Source: Nevskia sp. (GTDB lineage Bacteria; Pseudomonadota; Gammaproteobacteria; Nevskiales; Nevskiaceae). Taken from it: a stretch of 64,000 nt of DNA. This document shows, in pieces, positions 50,482 through 57,798 of this stretch (positions are counted from its first letter, which is position 1; every line of letters starts with the position of its first letter). The position numbers and the translations under genes were made by a program. The notes beneath the pieces are model-generated. The model made no database searches and had not been told where the DNA came from. It worked only from the letters and a program-made list of their open reading frames with translations. The stretch spans positions 310,001-374,000 of the forward strand of contig JAKFUK010000003.1 in NCBI GenBank assembly GCA_021732745.1, in the 5' to 3' direction.

Positions 50482-50796
50482 TTACCTTGGCCAATCAAGA
50501 TCCATAATGGCTGCAAGCACAATTAAAAATGCTAGCCAAATGTTTCGCGAAAGCTCCTGAATCTGACGCAAACGATCCATATCGCCTTCCTTCGGCGACG
50601 ACCCAGCAGGACAATTCGACACGTACTCGTATAACAACCAGACCGGCGGAACTAAAGCCCAAAATGTCAGAAGAACAAAGCCGTAAGGATCTTTAGGTCC
50701 AATCCAATTCTCTCTAAACATCATCGCCAATGCGGTCGAAATGCAGGCCAGCACCGTTGCAACCCAGGTTACGACCGGCATCTCCGAAAGCTTCAT
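50482..50796 (-). CDS. Small membrane protein of unknown function
   Basis: A 104-aa protein with three likely hydrophobic segments (VVTWVATVLACISTALAMMF, YGFVLLTFWALVPPVWLLY and IWLAFLIVLAAIMDL). No family is recognised. The ATG at 50796 has GAGGAG nearby; a start at 50853 would add 19 basic residues. The local base composition is clearly more AT-rich than the neighbours (codons such as AAA, TTA, ATA), suggesting recent transfer together with the toxin-antitoxin genes. Confidence 0.65.
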   Translation of the reverse strand: MKLSEMPVVTWVATVLACISTALAMMFRENWIGPKDPYGFVLLTFWALVPPVWLLYEYVSNCPAGSSPKEGDMDRLRQIQELSRNIWLAFLIVLAAIMDLDWPR

Positions 50797-50885
50797 TACA
50801 CCTGCTCCTCGATTAGATTTCCTGTGCGGCATCTTGCTTTTGTCGGCATGCAAACAATCCCTGATTTAATCGAGGTCCCCGCCGA

Positions 50886-51923
50886 TCAACCATTCCTGAT
50901 CCGGCTCACCAACGCCGCCGCATAAGCCGAAGTGCTGGCCGACCCACCCAGATCCCCGGTCCGGATGTTGTCGACATTCAGCGTGTCGTTGATCGCGCGG
51001 CGCAAGCGCGTGGCCTTGTCGGTCAGATTGACGTGGTCGAGCATCATCGCGGCGGCGAGCAGCAGCGCCGTCGGATTGGCCTTGCCCTGACCGGCGATAT
51101 CCGGAGCCGAGCCGTGCACGGCTTCGAAGATCGCGGCATCGGCGCCGATGTTGGCGCCCGGGGCCATGCCGAGGCCGCCGATCAGGCCGGCGACGAGGTC
51201 GCTGAGGATGTCGCCGAACAGATTGGTGGTGACCAGCACATCGAACTGCCAGGGATCGAGCACCAGCTTCATCGCGCAGGCGTCGACGATGATCTCGCTC
51301 ATCTGCACTTTGCCGTGGTAACCCTTCTCGATGTACAGGTCGCGGGCGGTCTCCAGGAAGATGCCGGTCAGCGCCTTCATGATGTTGGCCTTGTGCACCA
51401 CGGTGACCTTCTTGCGGCCGGTGGCGATGGCGAACTCGAAGGCGTATTCGAGAATCCGCCGGCAGCCCTGGCGGGTGTTGATGCCGGTGGACATGCCGAC
51501 CGCGTGCGGATCGCCGCCGATCGGGATGAAGTGCTCGTAGCCCATGTACAGGCCTTCGATGTTCTCGCGCACCACCACCAGATTGATGTTCTCGTAGCGC
51601 TTGCCGGGAATCAGCGTCAGCGCCGGGCGCAGGTTGGCGTAGAGCTGGAATTCCTCGCGCAGACGCACGTTGGAGGAGCGATAACCGCCGCCGGACGGCG
51701 TTTCCAGCGGGCCTTTCAGCGCCAGCCGGGTGCGGCGGATCGAATCCAGCGTGGCTTTCGGCAGCGGATCGCCTTCGGCCGTGACCCCCGCCAGGCCGGC
51801 GACACAAAGTTCCCAGTCGAACGGCGCTTCGAGCGCTTCGAGCACGGCCAGTGTCGCGTCGACGATTTCGGGGCCGATGCCATCTCCGGGAATCAGGGTG
51901 GCGGGAATGCGGGCGATGGTCAT
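50886..51923 (-). CDS. icd: Isocitrate dehydrogenase, NAD-type
   Basis: A 345-aa beta-decarboxylating dehydrogenase. Motifs: IPGDGIGPEIVDAT at the start, substrate Arg and Lys residues in RENIEGLYMGYEHF and TVVHKANIMKALTG, and the metal-binding Asp region LVTTNLFGDILSDLVAGLIG. Length and the NANIG-like GANIGADAAIFEAVHGSAPD block match the NAD-linked isocitrate dehydrogenases of xanthomonads; isopropylmalate or homoisocitrate dehydrogenase is less likely. It acts in the TCA cycle. It stands between an unknown membrane protein and DUF484. Confidence 0.9.
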   Translation of the reverse strand: MTIARIPATLIPGDGIGPEIVDATLAVLEALEAPFDWELCVAGLAGVTAEGDPLPKATLDSIRRTRLALKGPLETPSGGGYRSSNVRLREEFQLYANLRPALTLIPGKRYENINLVVVRENIEGLYMGYEHFIPIGGDPHAVGMSTGINTRQGCRRILEYAFEFAIATGRKKVTVVHKANIMKALTGIFLETARDLYIEKGYHGKVQMSEIIVDACAMKLVLDPWQFDVLVTTNLFGDILSDLVAGLIGGLGMAPGANIGADAAIFEAVHGSAPDIAGQGKANPTALLLAAAMMLDHVNLTDKATRLRRAINDTLNVDNIRTGDLGGSASTSAYAAALVSRIRNG

Positions 51924-52011
51924 GGTCGGGGCTCTTCAGAATGGATCGGGTGCCGCTTCGGATTTGCGCAGCAAGCTTTGCGCCGGGCACCCGAAAGCGA
52001 GGCCGATCCGC

Positions 52012-52057
52012 AAACAATCTGTATCTGACCCCAATTGTTTCCTGACCCCAATTGTTT
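52012..52057. repeat. Short dispersed repeat, icd-DUF484 gap
   Basis: AAACAATCTGTATCTGACCC plus CAATT, identical to the repeat at 15201-15225, then a second, shorter unit GTTTCCTGACCCCAATTGTT. It abuts the DUF484 stop. Confidence 0.75.
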
Positions 52058-52758
52058 CAGGCCAGCCGGGTGCGGATCGCGGCAGATACCAGTTCGGCGG
52101 TCATTTCCAGGAACACCTTGCCCTGACGCGGCTGGAAGCGTTCGGCGTCGGCCGAGCCCAGCGCGATGAAGCCCAGATGCTTGTCGCGCTCCAGCGGTAC
52201 CACGGCGGCAGAGGCGATCACCGCCTCGCATTTCGGGAACAGCAGCTTGGCGCGGCCCGCGTCGATCGGGCCGCAGTCGATCAGCCGGGTGCGCAGGAAG
52301 TTGTCCCAGGCCTTGGCGATGGCACCGTTGACGTCGATCGGCACGATGCCGTCGATATCGTGGCGCTTGAACAGCGGCGGATGCAGGCCGATGAACACGT
52401 CGTCGAGCGCGAAATCGTCGCGCATCGAGGTCCGCAAGGTAGCGGCGATGGCGGCCAGCGATGGCGCGCGGATCAGGTTCAGCGCCAGCTTCAGCATCTT
52501 GTCGGCGCGGGTTTCGTTGGCGCGGGCGTTGTCGATCAGCTTGTCGAGCCGTGCTTCGAGGCGCTGGTTCTTGCCTCGGAGCAGTTCCACCTGCCGCTCG
52601 ATCAGCGATACCGCCGAGCCGGCGGCGTGTGCCACTTCCAGCTGTTCCAGCAGCGCCGGATGGCGGGTCAGCAGCAGCGGATCGGCCGCGAGATAGGCCA
52701 GCACCTGCGCTTCGGCGGCCGCAGTCGGCTCGGCCACGGTTTCCGTCAGTTCGGCCAC
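52057..52758 (-). CDS. DUF484 family protein
   Basis: A 233-aa protein of the DUF484 family: a short N-terminal helical part (YLAADPLLLTRHPALLEQLE), a coiled-coil stretch (RQVELLRGKNQRLEARLDKL) and a GAF-like domain. Function is unknown; in many gammaproteobacteria it lies between dapF and xerC. It overlaps dapF by 13 bp. Here xerC does not follow. Confidence 0.93.
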   Translation of the reverse strand: MAELTETVAEPTAAAEAQVLAYLAADPLLLTRHPALLEQLEVAHAAGSAVSLIERQVELLRGKNQRLEARLDKLIDNARANETRADKMLKLALNLIRAPSLAAIAATLRTSMRDDFALDDVFIGLHPPLFKRHDIDGIVPIDVNGAIAKAWDNFLRTRLIDCGPIDAGRAKLLFPKCEAVIASAAVVPLERDKHLGFIALGSADAERFQPRQGKVFLEMTAELVSAAIRTRLA

Positions 52759-53588
52759 TCGAATCTCCCTTCAAATACGGTGGTGGCCGGCCCGGTCATC
52801 AGCACCGGCCGGTCTTCTTTGCCCTCCCATTCCAGCGTCAGCCGGCCGCCGCGCAGGCTCAGTTCGGCGCTGTCATCAAGCAATCCCCAGGCACGGGCGA
52901 CGGCAAACGCAGCACAAGCCCCGCTGCCGCAAGCCAGGGTTTCGCCCGCGCCGCGCTCGTAGACGCGCAGGCGGGCGTGGCGGCGGTCGACGATCTCGAT
53001 GAAGCCGACATTGACCGATTCCGGCCACAGCGCATGCTGCTGCAAGAGCGTACCGATGCGCTCGACCTCCGCTGTGTCGATGTCGTCGACCCGGATCACC
53101 GCGTGCGGATTGCCCATGCCGGCGGCGCCGAAGCGCACCGTGCTGCCGTCGGCGAGCACGGCCTCGTAATGCGCGGCGCGGGTCGGTGCGGCGAGCGGAA
53201 TCGCGGAAGGCTCGAAGCGCGGCGCGCCCATGTCCACCGTCACCTGCCCGTCTGCCGTCTGGCGCAGTTCCAGTGATGCGGTCGTGGTCCGCACCCGCAG
53301 CGCGGTCTTGCGACTCAGGCCGTGGTCGGCGATGTAGCGGGCCAGACAGCGCGCGCCGTTGCCACACTGGCCGACCTGGGAACCGTCGGCGTTGTAGATG
53401 CGGTAGCCGAAATCGGTGTCCGCGTCGGGTGCCGGATCGACCACCAGCACCTGATCGCAGCCGACGCCGAAACGGCGGTCGGTCAGCCGCGCCAGCAGCG
53501 CGGCGTCGGGTTCAAAACGGCTGCCGGTGGCATCGACGACGACGAAATCATTGCCGAGGCCGTGCATCTTGGTGAAGGTGAATTCCAT
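52746..53588 (-). CDS. dapF: Diaminopimelate epimerase
   Basis: Interconverts LL- and meso-diaminopimelate for lysine and peptidoglycan synthesis. The 280-aa protein has the two catalytic Cys in QCGNGARCLARY and LACGSGACAAFAVA, and the N-terminal FTKMHGLGNDFVVVDA. It is the first gene of the dapF-DUF484 pair and is divergent from the GFA-family gene. Confidence 0.97.
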   Translation of the reverse strand: MEFTFTKMHGLGNDFVVVDATGSRFEPDAALLARLTDRRFGVGCDQVLVVDPAPDADTDFGYRIYNADGSQVGQCGNGARCLARYIADHGLSRKTALRVRTTTASLELRQTADGQVTVDMGAPRFEPSAIPLAAPTRAAHYEAVLADGSTVRFGAAGMGNPHAVIRVDDIDTAEVERIGTLLQQHALWPESVNVGFIEIVDRRHARLRVYERGAGETLACGSGACAAFAVARAWGLLDDSAELSLRGGRLTLEWEGKEDRPVLMTGPATTVFEGRFEWPN

Positions 53589-53704
53589 GTCGACAGGTTA
53601 CCGGCTCAGGCTTTGCGATGTCATGGCAAGCCTTGAATTCGCGGGACTTTTCCGGCCCCGGCTGGGCTACGCTGCGCTGCCCGAACCTGCCCTGGAGACT
53701 GCCG

Positions 53705-54097
53705 ATGTCCGAACCCGTCCTGCATCGCGGCGGCTGCCACTGCGGCGCGGTGCGCTACACGGTGCGCGCGCCGGCCCGCATCACCGCGCAAAGCTGCAAC
53801 TGCTCGATGTGCGCCCGCACCGGCTTCCTGCACCTGATCGTGCCGGCCGCCGCGTTCACGCTCGATGCCGGTGGCGACATGCTCAGCGAATACACCTTCA
53901 ACACAGGCGTCGCGAAGCATCGGTTCTGCAAGCGCTGCGGCGTGAAATCGTTCTATGTGCCGCGCTCGAATCCGGATGGTTACTCGATCAACGTCCATTG
54001 CCTGGACCCGGGGACGGTCGAAGCGCTCACGGTGGAAGCCTTCGACGGCCAGAACTGGGAAGCGAACGCGGCCTCGCTGGCGCATCTGTCAACGTAG
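53705..54097 (+). CDS. GFA family (glutathione-dependent formaldehyde-activating-like) protein
   Basis: A 130-aa zinc protein of the GFA/CENP-V fold. Zinc-ligand motifs are GGCHCGAVRY, CNCSMCARTG and FCKRCGVKSF. The physiological role of most members is unclear. The ATG at 53705 fits the conserved HRGGCHCG start. The TAG stop (54095-54097) is supplied by the GTAG that begins the REP element. Confidence 0.9.
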   Translation: MSEPVLHRGGCHCGAVRYTVRAPARITAQSCNCSMCARTGFLHLIVPAAAFTLDAGGDMLSEYTFNTGVAKHRFCKRCGVKSFYVPRSNPDGYSINVHCLDPGTVEALTVEAFDGQNWEANAASLAHLST

Positions 54098-54163
54098 GTC
54101 GGCAATCCCTTGCCGACGCGCTTTCTGTCGAACCGGGGTGTCGGCAAGGGATTGCCGACCTAC
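54094..54163. repeat. GTAG-type REP palindrome pair, copy 4
   Basis: GTAGGTCGGCAATCCCTTGC at the left and its reverse complement at the right, ending CTAC. The halves are nearly identical. It lies between two convergent genes and each terminal tetranucleotide contains one of their stop codons (GFA 54095-54097; PCuAC 54160-54162, minus strand). Confidence 0.9.
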
Positions 54164-54651
54164 GGGGCAGGTGAACGCGCCTTGACGCTCAGCGGCACGG
54201 TCACCGTGCCGGCTTTCTCGAAGCGCAGTTCCACCGGCACGGTCTGGCCGGCGACCAAGGCGTCGCGAACCCCGATCAGCATCAGATGGATGCCGCCGGG
54301 GGCGAGGTCCACCGTGCCACCGGCCGGAATCAGCAGGCCTTCCGGCAGCGCCCGCATCGTCATCTGGCCGTCGGCCATCGACATCTCGTGCAGTTCCACA
54401 CTCGTTGTTTCGGGGCTGGTGGCCGACAGCAGCCGGTCATCGGCCGCACCCCGGTTGGCGATGGTCATGAAACCCGGCCCGGTGCCGCCAGCGAGCGGGG
54501 TTTCGCGCGAGGTGGCGGAGGTGATCAGCAGATCGCCGATGCGGGTTTCGGCGGTGCTCGCCGCTTCAGCAGGCGGCGTTGCCGGCTTGCAGGCGGCGAG
54601 CAGCGCTGCCGACATCAGCAGCGCGAACAGCGGGAATCGAGCATTCATCAT
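54160..54651 (-). CDS. PCuAC-type periplasmic copper chaperone, lipoprotein
   Basis: A 163-aa copper(I) chaperone for cytochrome oxidase CuA assembly. A lipobox (SAALLAAC) gives membrane anchoring. The copper motif H(M)-x10-M-x21-H-x-M appears as LHEMSMADGQMTMRALPEG and GGIHLMLIG. Two Met start codons (54651, 54648) are possible. It is in the metal-handling cluster with the CobW GTPase and Csp1-like gene. The stop codon is in the REP terminus. Confidence 0.9.
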   Translation of the reverse strand: MMNARFPLFALLMSAALLAACKPATPPAEAASTAETRIGDLLITSATSRETPLAGGTGPGFMTIANRGAADDRLLSATSPETTSVELHEMSMADGQMTMRALPEGLLIPAGGTVDLAPGGIHLMLIGVRDALVAGQTVPVELRFEKAGTVTVPLSVKARSPAP

Positions 54652-54666
54652 TGAATCCAAAGGAAA

Positions 54667-54735
54667 TGTAGGTCCGGATTCATCCGGACGCTTTTGTGGT
54701 TGGCGAGGGCGTAGTCCGGATGAATCCGGACCTAC
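54667..54735. repeat. GTAG-type REP palindrome pair, copy 5
   Basis: Almost identical in both arms to copy 1: GTAGGTCCGGATTCATCCGG at the left and its reverse complement at the right, with a different 25-bp centre. The right CTAC (54732-54735) supplies the stop of the CobW-type GTPase (minus strand). Confidence 0.9.
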
Positions 54736-55814
54736 GGGTCGAGCATCGGGTCGTGATTCGGCGTGTCCTTCAGATAGGCCAGCGTATTGCGCACCGTTTC
54801 CTGGCCCCAGCCTCGGGTGATGAACACCAGCCGCGTGCGGCGGTCCTCGTCCGGCCAGCGGTCCAGTTCCTCGGGCGGATGCAGCACGGTCTGCACGCCG
54901 TGGATCACGCGCGGTTTCTCCTGCCCTTCGATGTTGACGATGCCCTTGAAGCGCAGCAGGTCGTTGCCGGCCAGCGAGCGCAGGAAATCCAGCCAGCCGT
55001 AGAACTTCCAGGCCGGCAGCGGCGCGTCGACGATCAGGCTGAAGGTCTGGATCTCGTCCCATTCCGGGCCGCTGCCCCAGGGATCGGCATCTGCCGTCAT
55101 CAGGTTCGGATCGGCCGGGGCCAGGCGCAGGGAATCGGCCTTCAGAATCAGGGGGCTGAGACCGTAGCCTGCGCTGCCGGCGCGGCGGCGGCCGTCGGTG
55201 AACAGCCAGCCCGGCTGGGCCGCGCCCTTGGTCGGGACTTGGATGTCGGCATCCGGATTCATCGCCAGCAGCTTCGCCTTGAGCAGATCGAGCGCTTCCG
55301 GCGTCACCAGATCGGACTTGGTGATCAAGAGCGCATCGGCTCCGGCAATCTGCTTCTGGGCGATGTCGATCTGCTCGACGGTGCTGGCGGCATTGACCGC
55401 ATCGACCAGTGTGACCACCGAATCGAGCACGAAGCGCTCGTGCAACTGCGGGGCATTCAGCAGCTGATTGAGGATCGGCCCCGGCTCGGCCAGCCCGGTG
55501 GTCTCGATGATGATTCGCTTGAGACTCGGAATCTGCTTGCGCTGCGCCTTGGTGAACAGGCTCATCAGCGATTCCGCCAGCCGCCCGCGCGTGGTGCAGC
55601 ACATGCAGCCGCCTTCGATCAGCTCCACCTCGTCCGGCTCGGCCTGCTCGACCAGATGATGATCGAGCCCGACTTCGCCGTACTCGTTGATCACCACGGC
55701 GGTGCCGCTCATGGCCGGATGGCGCAGCAGGAAGTTCAGCAAGGTGGTCTTGCCAGCCCCGAGGAAGCCGGTCAGCAGGACCATCGGGATGCGGGTGTCG
55801 GCGGTGGTGGACAA
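54732..55814 (-). CDS. CobW/G3E-family GTPase metallochaperone
   Basis: A 360-aa P-loop GTPase that delivers metal, most often zinc, to client proteins. Walker A is LLTGFLGAGKTTLLNFLLR; GGCMCCTTRGRL carries the CxCC metal-binding motif; TKSDLV gives guanine specificity. The C-terminal CobW_C domain follows. The start is uncertain: TTG at 55814 has GGAG six bases upstream and gives a standard N-terminus, ATG at 55898 would add 28 unusual residues and reach into the divergent promoter. Stop TAG comes from the REP end. Confidence 0.88.
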   Translation of the reverse strand: MSTTADTRIPMVLLTGFLGAGKTTLLNFLLRHPAMSGTAVVINEYGEVGLDHHLVEQAEPDEVELIEGGCMCCTTRGRLAESLMSLFTKAQRKQIPSLKRIIIETTGLAEPGPILNQLLNAPQLHERFVLDSVVTLVDAVNAASTVEQIDIAQKQIAGADALLITKSDLVTPEALDLLKAKLLAMNPDADIQVPTKGAAQPGWLFTDGRRRAGSAGYGLSPLILKADSLRLAPADPNLMTADADPWGSGPEWDEIQTFSLIVDAPLPAWKFYGWLDFLRSLAGNDLLRFKGIVNIEGQEKPRVIHGVQTVLHPPEELDRWPDEDRRTRLVFITRGWGQETVRNTLAYLKDTPNHDPMLDP

Positions 55815-55921
55815 CGGGGGCTCCGGGGGCGTGAGGCGTTGAGCGTGAATCGGGATTATCGCTGCATGCGTGGCCGAGGCCTTAGCATCGGCTTTCATCC
55901 TTGCCGCCGCCGGAGCCCACC

Positions 55922-56452
55922 ATGAATCGCCGTCAGTTCAGCCGCGCCGCCGCCGGTCTTGTCACGCTTGCTGCCGGTGTCGGCAGTGCCGCTGCCGAAG
56001 ACCCGCGCGATGCCGCGCGCAGTCAGGCAGCGCCGAAACCGGCAAAGAAAGCGCTGCCAGCGCCGCCAGAACCGGTCGACGCGCCCTTCGTCGATCCCGC
56101 CCCGGCTGCCGCCACCGACCCGGAAGCGCGCCACGCCGCCATCGCCCGCGCCTTTGCCGACTGCGCGGCGGCGGCTGAAGCCTGCATCGCCACCTGCCAG
56201 CGCCTGCTGGCAAGCGGCGACGAAAGCCTGGGCGACTGCCTGAAAGCCGCGCTCGATGCCGATGCCATCGCCACGGCGGTCGCCCGCCTTGCTCATTACG
56301 ACTCGGCCTGGGCACCGGTGGTCGCCAAGCAGGCGATCGCGATTCTCGATGTCTGTATCGAAGCCTGCCGCCCGCACCTGGCCCGTCATCCGGCCTGCAA
56401 GACCTGTTCGGATGCCTGCAAGACCGCCATCGCCAAGGCGCGGCCAGCCTGA
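55922..56452 (+). CDS. Tat-exported Cys-rich four-helix protein, Csp1-like copper storage
   Basis: A 176-aa protein with a Tat signal (NRRQFSRAAAGLVTLAAG) and a Cys-rich helical domain resembling the four-helix copper-storage proteins (Csp). Cys occur as C-x6-C-x3-C (FADCAAAAEACIATC), GDCLKAAL, ILDVCIEACRP and PACKTCSDACKT, pointing into a helical bundle. Csp1 of methanotrophs stores many Cu(I) ions. Export by Tat matches Csp1 rather than the cytosolic Csp3. PCuAC and a His-rich DUF2946-like gene nearby support a copper role. Confidence 0.82.
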   Translation: MNRRQFSRAAAGLVTLAAGVGSAAAEDPRDAARSQAAPKPAKKALPAPPEPVDAPFVDPAPAAATDPEARHAAIARAFADCAAAAEACIATCQRLLASGDESLGDCLKAALDADAIATAVARLAHYDSAWAPVVAKQAIAILDVCIEACRPHLARHPACKTCSDACKTAIAKARPA

Positions 56453-56456
56453 GCGT

Positions 56457-57788
56457 TCACCGCGCGGCCAGCCCGAGAAATTCACGCGTGCGCGGCAGCC
56501 TCCGCAGCAGCACGCGCTCGACGATCAGCACCGCGATCAGCGACAGCCCGAACATCGGCAGCAGCAGCGCCAGCGTGATGGCCGCCACGATCAGCGCGAC
56601 CGGTACACGGGCGGCCTTGATCGCAGTCGGCGCGCCGAGCACGGCCGGCGGCCGGCGCTTCAGCCACATGACAACAGCGCTGATGCAGAGGCCGATCAGC
56701 GACAGCGCCGTGAACAGGCCCAGCAACTGGTTGCCAAGGCCGAATAGCTGACCTTCGTGAGCGGCGATGCCGGTGCTGATGATCCGGTCGAACAGCGGCT
56801 TGCCGTCGAAACCTTCGCGCTTCAGCACCTCGCCACTGGCGGCGTCGAGCGTCAGCGTGACGCGCTGCGGACGATTGGCGCTGTCGGATTTCGCTTGCCA
56901 GTGCGGCGATTTCGCGCTCGGTGCGGTGATCAGCACTGGCGGTGCCAGCGCTGCGGCGACGACCACCGGCAGCAGCCGGTCGAGCACGGCAGCGTCATAG
57001 CCGAGCGCCACCGCAGCCGCGCCGTGGCCTTCATGGCCGGTGGTCGCGGCGGCTCGGGTGGTCCAGTCCTGACGGACGTCCGCCTGCGCCGCGTAGCTGC
57101 GCAAGGCGCGCAGGTTCGAGCCCCAGAACGCCGTCCACGGCAGCCCGGTGATCAGCAGGAACAGCGCAAAGGCCGAGGCCCAGAAGCCGATCACCGCGTG
57201 CAAGTCGCGCCACAGCGGCCGGCCGCGCCGGGTGAAACGCAGCCAGAGCACGCCGGCCGGCCCGCTGCCATCGCGCGGCCACCACAGATAAAGACCGGTG
57301 ACGATCATCACGATCGCCCAGGACGCCGCCAGTTCCACGACATACGAACCCGGATCGCCGATGCCGAGCTTGCCGTGCAGGCGGGCGATGGTCGGCAGCA
57401 GGCGGTCTTCCTCGGCAATGGTTCTCAGGACCGTCAGACGCGCCGGGTCGACATAGGCGCGGATCGTTGTGCCATCGGCCGCCCGCAGCAGCACGCGGGC
57501 GGCCGATGCGGGGCCCTGCGGCAGTTCGTAGGCGCTGAAACCGGCACCCGGCACGGTGGCGAGCGCCGCCTGCACCTGGGCTGACGGTGCCGCGAGTGGC
57601 CCGTCGAATGTCAGCCGGTCCAGCGGCCGGTCGATCCAGGCTTCGATCTGCGGCTTGAACAGATAGATCGAGCCGGTGGACGCCAGCCACAGCACGAAAG
57701 GCACGCAGAACAAGCCGGCATAGAAATGCCAGCGCCAGACCGTGCGGTGCAGCGGTCGTGGCACCGGTGGGGTCGGTGCAGCGCTCAT
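56457..57788 (-). CDS. PepSY-associated transmembrane protein
   Basis: A 443-aa inner-membrane protein of the PepSY-TM family: RTVWRWHFYAGLFCVPFVLW is the first helix with the conserved RxxHxxxG, LHAVIGFWASAFALFLLITG a later one, and PepSY domains lie between. Such proteins accompany TonB-dependent receptors and are thought to reduce or process ferric or cupric ligands. The ATG at 57788 has AAGGAGG; the longer start does not. It follows the TonB receptor gene by 10 bp. Confidence 0.9.
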   Translation of the reverse strand: MSAAPTPPVPRPLHRTVWRWHFYAGLFCVPFVLWLASTGSIYLFKPQIEAWIDRPLDRLTFDGPLAAPSAQVQAALATVPGAGFSAYELPQGPASAARVLLRAADGTTIRAYVDPARLTVLRTIAEEDRLLPTIARLHGKLGIGDPGSYVVELAASWAIVMIVTGLYLWWPRDGSGPAGVLWLRFTRRGRPLWRDLHAVIGFWASAFALFLLITGLPWTAFWGSNLRALRSYAAQADVRQDWTTRAAATTGHEGHGAAAVALGYDAAVLDRLLPVVVAAALAPPVLITAPSAKSPHWQAKSDSANRPQRVTLTLDAASGEVLKREGFDGKPLFDRIISTGIAAHEGQLFGLGNQLLGLFTALSLIGLCISAVVMWLKRRPPAVLGAPTAIKAARVPVALIVAAITLALLLPMFGLSLIAVLIVERVLLRRLPRTREFLGLAAR

Positions 57789-57798
57789 CGTCGCCTCC

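Noticed and set aside
50053-50560. 160-codon frame over yoeB and the REP element
   Set aside because: Out of frame with yoeB and running through a palindromic repeat; no coding signature.
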